NCBI GenBank assembly: GCA_024403435.1
Contig: JAKSRV010000003.1
Location: 1 to 56,194, forward strand
Source: Lachnospiraceae bacterium
GTDB taxonomy: Bacteria; Bacillota; Clostridia; Lachnospirales; Lachnospiraceae
Direction: 5' to 3'
Length of the DNA stretch: 56,194 nt
Shown: one piece after another, positions 51,571-56,194 of the stretch
Layout of the letters: each line of letters starts with the position of its first letter
Numbering within the stretch: the first letter of the stretch is position 1
Translations under genes and position numbers: made by a program
Notes under the pieces: model-generated
What the model was told of the DNA's origin: nothing
The model's database searches: none
Seen by the model: only the letters and a program-made list of their open reading frames with translations

Positions 51571-52677
51571 ATGTCTCAGAGAATGACAGTTAATTATAAT
51601 AAAAAACCCTGTTATGATATTGTATACACCAATTCTTTTGATAAACTTTTGGAAGAGTTGGAAGGCATAGAGGCGCTTGGAAAGAGAATATGTATCGTTA
51701 CCGATTCAAATGTAGATCCTTTGTATGGCGCTGAGGTACTCAGTCTTTTGGAGGGAAAATGTCTTAAGGCTGTAAAGTATGTAATTCCCGCAGGTGAAGA
51801 AAATAAGAATCTTGACAATATCAAGGAGCTTTACAAGTTTCTTATTGAAGAGAAGTTTGACAGAAAGGATATGCTTCTTGCACTTGGTGGCGGTGTTATC
51901 GGTGATATGACCGGTTATGCTGCGGCTACATATTTAAGAGGTATAGATTTTATACAGGTACCCACTACGTTACTTTCGCAGTGCGACAGTTCTATCGGCG
52001 GTAAGACAGGAGTTGATTTTGACGGATATAAGAATATGGTTGGTGCATTTAAGATGCCCAGACTTGTATACATGAATCTTTCTGTTCTTAACACATTGCC
52101 CGACAGACAGTATTTCTCCGGTTTTGCTGAGGTTATGAAGAGCGCTCTCATCAAGGATTCTATATATTATGAATGGCTTATTGATAATATGTATGAGATA
52201 TGTGCCAAGGATATGAATGTCCTTGAGGAGCTGGTTGTTCGTTGTACCAATATTAAAAGAATGGTAGTAGAGAAGGATCCCACAGAAAAGGGAGACAGAG
52301 CTTTACTTAATCTTGGACATACTATCGGACATGCAATTGAGAAATACATGAATTTTGAGATGTATCACGGTGAGTGTGTTGCGCTCGGATGTGTATGTGC
52401 TGCCTACATATCTTGGAAAAAGGAAATGCTTTCAATGGAAGAGTATTATGAAGTAAGAGATATGTTTGTACCTTTCAATTTGCCTATTTCCATTGACAAG
52501 ATAGATGTTCAGGAAGTACTCAGATTGACTAAGTCTGATAAGAAGATGGACAGCGGTAAGCTTAAGTTTATTCTCCTTAAAAAGATTGGTAAGGCTGTTA
52601 TTGATAATACAGTAACCGATGAAGAAATAATAGCTGCACTTAACGAGATTAATTTTGACGAAGAGAACGGAGATTAA
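51571..52677 (+). CDS. aroB: 3-dehydroquinate synthase
   Basis: Second step of the shikimate pathway; NAD- and Zn-dependent. 368 residues from the ATG at 51571 (GGAG five bases upstream; an in-frame TTG at 51556 is not preferred). Motifs: LALGGGVIGDMTGYAAATYLRG (NAD region, quoted in part), VPTTLLSQCDSSIGGKTGVD, SGFAEVMKSALI, and the zinc ligands in LLNLGHTIGHAIE and YHGECVALG. No other aro gene is in the window. lspA starts 3 bases after its stop. Confidence 0.96.
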   Translation: MSQRMTVNYNKKPCYDIVYTNSFDKLLEELEGIEALGKRICIVTDSNVDPLYGAEVLSLLEGKCLKAVKYVIPAGEENKNLDNIKELYKFLIEEKFDRKDMLLALGGGVIGDMTGYAAATYLRGIDFIQVPTTLLSQCDSSIGGKTGVDFDGYKNMVGAFKMPRLVYMNLSVLNTLPDRQYFSGFAEVMKSALIKDSIYYEWLIDNMYEICAKDMNVLEELVVRCTNIKRMVVEKDPTEKGDRALLNLGHTIGHAIEKYMNFEMYHGECVALGCVCAAYISWKKEMLSMEEYYEVRDMFVPFNLPISIDKIDVQEVLRLTKSDKKMDSGKLKFILLKKIGKAVIDNTVTDEEIIAALNEINFDEENGD

Positions 52678-52680
52678 GCA

Positions 52681-53310
52681 ATGTCTAAGAAAAACGCAAA
52701 AGCAATATTGCTTTTTGTTGATGCAATAATTGCAGCGATTCTTATCGTTTTGGACCAAGTAATTAAATCTAAGGTAGTTGAAGTGTTTACCGCCGATCCT
52801 TCTGAGAAGAAGTTTATTCCCGGTGTTATTTACCTTGTATATCTTAAAAATACCGGTGCGGCTTTTAGTTCTTTTCAGAACCAAAAATGGCTTTTGCTGT
52901 TAATAAGCATTGTGTTTATGGCAGTTTTGGCATTTATTATGATTAAGCTGCCATTGCGTAAAAAGTTTATACCGGCAAACGTATTGTTTTCTCTTGTAAT
53001 CGCAGGTGGTATCGGCAATATGATTGACAGAATCAAGCAGAGCTATGTTGTAGATTATCTTGGTTTTGATTTCTGGAGATCTTATCCTATATTCAATTTC
53101 GCTGATATTTGTGTTGTTGTCGGTGTTATTGGATTGTTTATCCTGTTCCTTTTTGTTTATAAGGAGAATGATCTTGATTTTCTTAGATTCAAAAAGGCAA
53201 AGGTTGCTGAAAAGTCTGAGAATGAAGCTGATGAAAAGGATTCTGATGTGCATAATCCGGACAAAGAAGAAGCAGTATCTGTTGATAAAGAAAAAGAAGA
53301 AGCTGAGTGA
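52681..53310 (+). CDS. lspA: Lipoprotein signal peptidase (signal peptidase II)
   Basis: Aspartyl membrane protease cutting lipoprotein signal peptides. 209 residues, four TM segments; motifs DQVIKSKV, KNTGAAFS, and the catalytic Asp pair in GNMIDRIKQSYVVDYL and FNFADICVVVG. Usual length is about 155-165: here a tail of about 50 residues, rich in D, E and K, follows the last TM segment. RBS GGAGA. Stop overlaps the rluD start (TGATG). Confidence 0.95.
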   Translation: MSKKNAKAILLFVDAIIAAILIVLDQVIKSKVVEVFTADPSEKKFIPGVIYLVYLKNTGAAFSSFQNQKWLLLLISIVFMAVLAFIMIKLPLRKKFIPANVLFSLVIAGGIGNMIDRIKQSYVVDYLGFDFWRSYPIFNFADICVVVGVIGLFILFLFVYKENDLDFLRFKKAKVAEKSENEADEKDSDVHNPDKEEAVSVDKEKEEAE

Positions 53311-54212
53311 TGAATTTTATTATATCTGAAGATATGGAAGGGGAACGCATTGATAAATGCATTCCCCTTCTTGCAGAAAATGTAACAAGATCATATGTGT
53401 CAAAGTTGATTAAAGAAGGCAATGTTCAGGTTAATGGTGCGGTCGTAAAGGCCAGTTACAGTGTCAAAGAAGGCGACTGCGTAGCATTTGAAATCCCGCC
53501 TGCTTTTGCTCCTGACATAGAACCTGAGAATATTCCGTTGGATATTATTTATGAGGATGAAGATTTGATTATCGTCAATAAGCCCAAGGGAATGGTTGTA
53601 CATCCTGCTGCAGGTCATTATAGTGGTACTTTGGTAAATGCACTTATGTACCATTGCGGCGAAAGTCTGTCCGGAATTAATGGTGTATTGCGTCCGGGAA
53701 TTGTGCACCGTATTGACATGGATACAACAGGCTCTGTAATTGCTTGTAAAAATGATTTTGCTCACAATTCGATAGCTGAGCAGCTAAAAGAACATTCAAT
53801 TACCAGATGCTATCATGCAATAGTCATCGGTAGATTAAAAGATGATGAGGGTACAATTGATAAGCCTATCGGCAGAAATCCTAATGACCGTAAGAAAATG
53901 GCTGTATCCATGGATGGAAAGCATGCTGTGACTCATTATAAGGTGATTGAACGTTTTAAGGACTATACATATGTAGAGTGTAGGCTGGAAACAGGAAGAA
54001 CACATCAAATTAGAGTCCATATGGCTTCAATAGGACATCCGCTTCTTGGTGATTCCGTGTATACTGCTGCAAAATGGCCTTATAATTTACAGGGACAGTG
54101 TCTGCATGCGAAAACATTGGGCTTTATTCATCCGAGAACCAATGAATATGTAGAGACCGATGCTCCGTTGCCCGAATATTTTAATCACTTACTTGAAATT
54201 CTTAATCGATAA
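53310..54212 (+). CDS. rluD: 23S rRNA pseudouridine synthase, RluA/RluD family
   Basis: 300 residues: N-terminal S4 domain (GERIDKCIPLL ... VTRSYVSKLIKEGNV), then the RluA-type catalytic domain with PKGMVVHPAAGH and the catalytic Asp in HRIDMDTTGS, GRTHQIRVHM near the end. Position after lspA is the common Gram-positive order (lspA-rluD). ATG at 53310 overlaps the lspA stop; an in-frame GTG at 53307 is possible. Confidence 0.94.
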   Translation: MNFIISEDMEGERIDKCIPLLAENVTRSYVSKLIKEGNVQVNGAVVKASYSVKEGDCVAFEIPPAFAPDIEPENIPLDIIYEDEDLIIVNKPKGMVVHPAAGHYSGTLVNALMYHCGESLSGINGVLRPGIVHRIDMDTTGSVIACKNDFAHNSIAEQLKEHSITRCYHAIVIGRLKDDEGTIDKPIGRNPNDRKKMAVSMDGKHAVTHYKVIERFKDYTYVECRLETGRTHQIRVHMASIGHPLLGDSVYTAAKWPYNLQGQCLHAKTLGFIHPRTNEYVETDAPLPEYFNHLLEILNR

Positions 54213-54252
54213 TGTGATTTGTGTTTATTTTACAAAAAACAATCCTTTTTGA

Positions 54253-54281
54253 TTGAAAAATTGGTAAAATTGGCTTATAAT
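54253..54281 (+). promoter_or_regulatory. Promoter for the cytidylate-kinase-like gene
   Basis: TTGAAA (54253-54258) and a perfect TATAAT (54276-54281) with a 17-base spacer, about 48 bases before the ATG at 54330. One of the best promoter matches in the window. Confidence 0.75.
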
Positions 54282-54329
54282 TTTATTGATATTTTGATTT
54301 GTGGGGGACACCCGGAAAGGTGGTTTTTT

Positions 54330-54965
54330 ATGAATACAATTATTACTATCGGAAGACAGTTTGGTTCAGGCGGACGTGAGATTGGTTTGAAGGTTGCTGA
54401 GGCACTCGGTATTCCTTGTTATGATAAGGAACTTCTCACACGAGCCGCTAAAGAGAGCGGTTTTTGTGAAGAGATGCTTGTAAATCATGATGAGCGCCCG
54501 ACCAATTCATTTTTATATAACCTGGTAATGGATACTTATTCATTCGGTTATAATTCGAATTCATATTCTGATATGCCTATCAGCCATAAGGTGTTCCTGG
54601 CCCAGTTTGATACTATCAAGAAAATCGGTAGTGAAGGTCCTTGCGTTATTGTTGGACGATGCGCTGATTATGCATTGGCTGATTTTGATAATGTAGTTAA
54701 TCTTTTTATCTTTGGTGATGAGAAGTGCAGAATCAAGAGAATCATGGAAAGATTTGATCTGAACGAGAATAAAGCTAAGGATATGATTAATAAGAAGGAT
54801 AAACAGCGTCAGAGCTACTACAATTATTATTCTTCAAAGAAGTGGGGAAGGTCCGACAGCTATGATTTATGTATCAATAGCAGTAAGCTCGGAATAGATG
54901 GTACTGTAAAGCTTATTAAGCAGTATGTTGAAGATTTTGAAGCCAACAGAAATGCAGAAAACTGA
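54330..54965 (+). CDS. Cytidylate-kinase-like family protein
   Basis: 211 residues from the ATG at 54330, which has GGAAAGG nine bases upstream; an in-frame start at 54219 would precede the promoter and is rejected. N-terminal GRQFGSGGREIG is the P-loop of the family, followed by CYDKELL and VIVGRCADYAL, then a LID-like basic stretch (MINKKDKQRQSYYNYYS). The family is annotated as cytidylate kinase-like, but the substrate is not known; it is separate from true Cmk. It has its own promoter and lies before the L21 unit. Confidence 0.88.
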   Translation: MNTIITIGRQFGSGGREIGLKVAEALGIPCYDKELLTRAAKESGFCEEMLVNHDERPTNSFLYNLVMDTYSFGYNSNSYSDMPISHKVFLAQFDTIKKIGSEGPCVIVGRCADYALADFDNVVNLFIFGDEKCRIKRIMERFDLNENKAKDMINKKDKQRQSYYNYYSSKKWGRSDSYDLCINSSKLGIDGTVKLIKQYVEDFEANRNAEN

Positions 54966-55029
54966 TAGCATTAATGATACAAAATGTTCACTGAATGATG
55001 ATTGAATTATTTATGTGAAAAATATACAA

Positions 55030-55066
55030 AAAAGTCAAAAATATTCGTAAAAATAGTTTGACTTTT
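55030..55066 (+). terminator. Inverted repeat before rplU, possible weak terminator overlapping the promoter
   Basis: AAAAGTCAAA (55030-55039) and TTTGACTTTT (55057-55066) are perfect 10-bp complements with a 17-base loop. The right arm holds the -35 box of the rplU promoter. Low GC content makes strong termination doubtful; it may instead be a regulatory repeat. Confidence 0.4.
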
Positions 55067-55086
55067 AGAGGCACCTCTGTTATGAT
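55058..55086 (+). promoter_or_regulatory. Promoter for rplU-prp-rpmA
   Basis: TTGACT (55058-55063) and TATGAT (55081-55086) with a 17-base spacer. Transcription would begin near 55091-55093, exactly where the L21 leader stem begins. The spacer contains AGAGG-CA-CCTCT (55067-55078), an inverted repeat. Confidence 0.8.
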
Positions 55087-55090
55087 ATCT

Positions 55091-55207
55091 GAGTATGCCG
55101 CTTAGCGAGGTAGAAGTGTGATTTTTTAACAGGTCACCACCGAAGTTAGCGATTTGTTCAAGGCCTAATGCATACTTCATGGCCATATCATGAAAAAGGA
55201 GGTGCCT
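55091..55207 (+). ncRNA. L21 ribosomal protein leader RNA
   Basis: The 5' UTR of rplU folds with an outer stem GAGTATGC (55091-55098) against GCATACTT (55170-55177) and contains conserved-looking CCGCTTAGCGAGG and CCGAAGTTAGCG segments. It ends in the strong Shine-Dalgarno AAAGGAGGTG (55195-55204). The layout fits the L21 leader known in Bacillota, through which L21 is thought to repress its own operon. A covariance-model match was not run. Confidence 0.7.
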
Positions 55208-55211
55208 ATTT

Positions 55212-55514
55212 ATGTACGCTATTATTGCAACTGGTGGAAAGCAGTATAAGGTTTCAGAGGGTGATCTTGTTAACATCGAGAAGATCAATGCAGCTGAAGG
55301 TGACACTGTTTCTTTAGACGTTATTGCAGTAAGTGACGGAACTCTTAAGGTTGGCGCAGATGTTGCAAGTGCTAAGGTTTCTGCAACTGTTGTCGCTCAG
55401 GGCAAGGAGAAGAAGGTAATCGTTTACCACTACAAGAGAAAGTCCGGATACCACAAGAAGAACGGTCACAGACAGCCTTACACTCAGGTTAAGATCGAAA
55501 AGATCGAGGCTTAA
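55212..55514 (+). CDS. rplU: 50S ribosomal protein L21
   Basis: 100 residues, normal length: [18 protein letters not shown], then [18 protein letters not shown] and [15 protein letters not shown], the L21 signature near the C-terminus (quoted in parts). First gene of the conserved rplU-prp-rpmA operon, with a near-perfect RBS. prp starts 5 bases after its stop. Confidence 0.98.
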   Translation: MYAIIATGGKQYKVSEGDLVNIEKINAAEGDTVSLDVIAVSDGTLKVGADVASAKVSATVVAQGKEKKVIVYHYKRKSGYHKKNGHRQPYTQVKIEKIEA

Positions 55515-55519
55515 GGCTA

Positions 55520-55864
55520 ATGACTACAGTCACTTTTGAAAAAAACGAGCATGGATATGTAGCATTTACATGCTTCGGACATGCAGGCTTCGCCAAGAAG
55601 AGAATTGGTGGTTATGAACCCGATATTCTATGTGCAGCTATTTCAGCACTTACCGAAAATGTGGTAAACGGTTTGGAAGAGATTGCAGGCGAGCAGCTTA
55701 CCGTAACACAGAATCCTGATGATGGTTTCTTACGTTGTGAGATTAATTCATCATTGAAAGATTCTTCAGTACTTTTAATAGAGGCATATGTTCTTTCATT
55801 AAAAGTCTTAAGTGAGCGGTATGGTACTAAATATTTAACAGTAAATTTCAAGGAGGTAAGATAA
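55520..55864 (+). CDS. prp: Ribosomal-processing cysteine protease Prp (YsxB)
   Basis: 114 residues. Catalytic His21 in GHAGFA and Cys38 in LCAAISAL; family pattern otherwise intact. Prp cleaves the N-terminal extension of L27, encoded directly downstream, and this is essential in Staphylococcus. One base separates its stop codon from the rpmA ATG. Confidence 0.95.
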   Translation: MTTVTFEKNEHGYVAFTCFGHAGFAKKRIGGYEPDILCAAISALTENVVNGLEEIAGEQLTVTQNPDDGFLRCEINSSLKDSSVLLIEAYVLSLKVLSERYGTKYLTVNFKEVR

Positions 55865-55865
55865 A

Positions 55866-56150
55866 ATGCTGAGACTTGACCTTCAGTTTTTCGCTCATAA
55901 AAAGGGTGTTGGTTCTACCAAGAACGGTAGAGATTCCGAGTCAAAGAGATTAGGTGCTAAGCGTGCTGACGGACAGTTCGTTAAGGCCGGAAACATTCTC
56001 TACAGACAGCGCGGAACTAAGATTCACCCCGGCGTGAATGTTGGAATCGGCGGAGATGATACTCTGTTTGCTTTGACCGATGGTGTTCTTCGTTTCGAAA
56101 GAAAGGGAAGAGACAAGAAGCAGGCTTCTGTATATCCCGTAGAGCAGTAA
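55866..56150 (+). CDS. rpmA: 50S ribosomal protein L27 with cleavable N-terminal extension
   Basis: 94 residues. It starts MLRLDLQFF followed by [15 protein letters not shown]; the first nine residues correspond to the extension that Prp removes in Staphylococcus aureus, exposing the tail that reaches the peptidyl-transferase centre. RBS AAGGAGGTAAG lies upstream, in the end of prp. Confidence 0.97.
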   Translation: MLRLDLQFFAHKKGVGSTKNGRDSESKRLGAKRADGQFVKAGNILYRQRGTKIHPGVNVGIGGDDTLFALTDGVLRFERKGRDKKQASVYPVEQ

Positions 56151-56164
56151 GTTTTATTAACTAC

Positions 56165-56194
56165 AGGCTTCAAACATTCAGTTGTTTGAAGCCT
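56165..56194 (+). terminator. Terminator stem after rpmA, cut by the window end
   Basis: AGGCTTCAAAC (56165-56175) and GTTTGAAGCCT (56184-56194) form a perfect 11-bp stem with an 8-base loop. The expected T tract would lie beyond the window. Confidence 0.8.

Noticed and set aside
53338..53369. Hairpin AAGGGGAA/TTCCCCTT at the start of rluD as a terminator of lspA
   Set aside because: The stem is strong but no T tract follows (CTTGCAG) and it encodes conserved S4-domain residues; probably coincidence, though it may slow ribosomes.
54219..54329. Longer N-terminus for the cytidylate-kinase-like protein
   Set aside because: The extra 37 codons lie over the TTGAAA-17-TATAAT promoter and have no RBS; the ATG at 54330 matches the family N-terminus.
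1..56194. Mobile elements, phage genes, CRISPR arrays, restriction or abortive-infection systems
   Set aside because: No transposase, integrase, phage structural gene, direct-repeat array or nuclease-methylase pair is present; nearly all genes are core functions in conserved order.

Overview
The window is a gene-dense, AT-rich stretch of chromosome from a Gram-positive Clostridia member, most likely Lachnospiraceae (Butyrivibrio/Pseudobutyrivibrio-like; the genus cannot be fixed from this sequence). The evidence is the gene orders rimM-trmD-rplS-rbgA-rnhB-ylqG-ylqH-yraN, mreBCD-mrdA-minC-rodA-mgsA and yggS-sepF, strong AGGAGG-type ribosome binding sites, and a ribosomal protein L27 with the N-terminal extension removed by the protease Prp in Bacillota. 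All genes but one (prs) lie on the + strand. I see no rRNA, tRNA, CRISPR array, insertion sequence or prophage.

Layout. 1-7.9 kb: ribosome and tRNA maturation (rimM, trmD fused to a GNAT domain, rplS, rbgA), two different signal peptidases I, rnhB, a FliK-like/FlhB-C-like pair and yraN. 7.9-11 kb: a two-component system with a large six-TM histidine kinase. 11.1-12.3 kb: prs, convergent with the kinase and divergent from the next block. 12.4-17 kb: a DUF512 radical-SAM/PDZ protein, der, plsY and gpsA (phospholipid synthesis). 17-19 kb: a MoxR ATPase/VWA chaperone pair. 19.2-24.8 kb: tyrS, purine nucleoside phosphorylase, cytidine deaminase, a membrane-tethered MutS-like ATPase, a 57-residue membrane protein with its own promoter and terminator, and a WYL regulator. 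24.8-30.6 kb: an aminotransferase, anaerobic ribonucleotide reductase (nrdD, nrdG) split by an unknown four-TM protein, dUTPase and DegV. 30.6-40.1 kb: miaB, mutS, mutL, miaA, an aluminium-resistance/methionine gamma-lyase-like PLP protein and radC. 40.1-48.8 kb: cell-shape cluster mreB-mreC-mreD-mrdA-minC-rodA, then mgsA and a lipoprotein DD-carboxypeptidase. 48.8-51.5 kb: HlyD-like protein, yggS, sepF. 51.5-55 kb: aroB, lspA, rluD, a cytidylate-kinase-like protein. 55-56.2 kb: L21 leader, rplU, prp, rpmA.

The region is mostly core housekeeping. I found no convincing new multi-gene defence or mobile system. The points that deserve attention are departures inside core clusters: the TrmD-GNAT fusion; minC followed directly by rodA with minD and minE missing; an MreB with an altered phosphate-2 motif; a PBP2 with about 200 extra residues; an unknown membrane protein between nrdD and nrdG; a MoxR/VWA pair with a non-canonical MIDAS; a membrane MutS paralogue next to a previously unlisted small membrane protein; and an intrinsic terminator lying inside the signal-peptide codons of the gene after mgsA.
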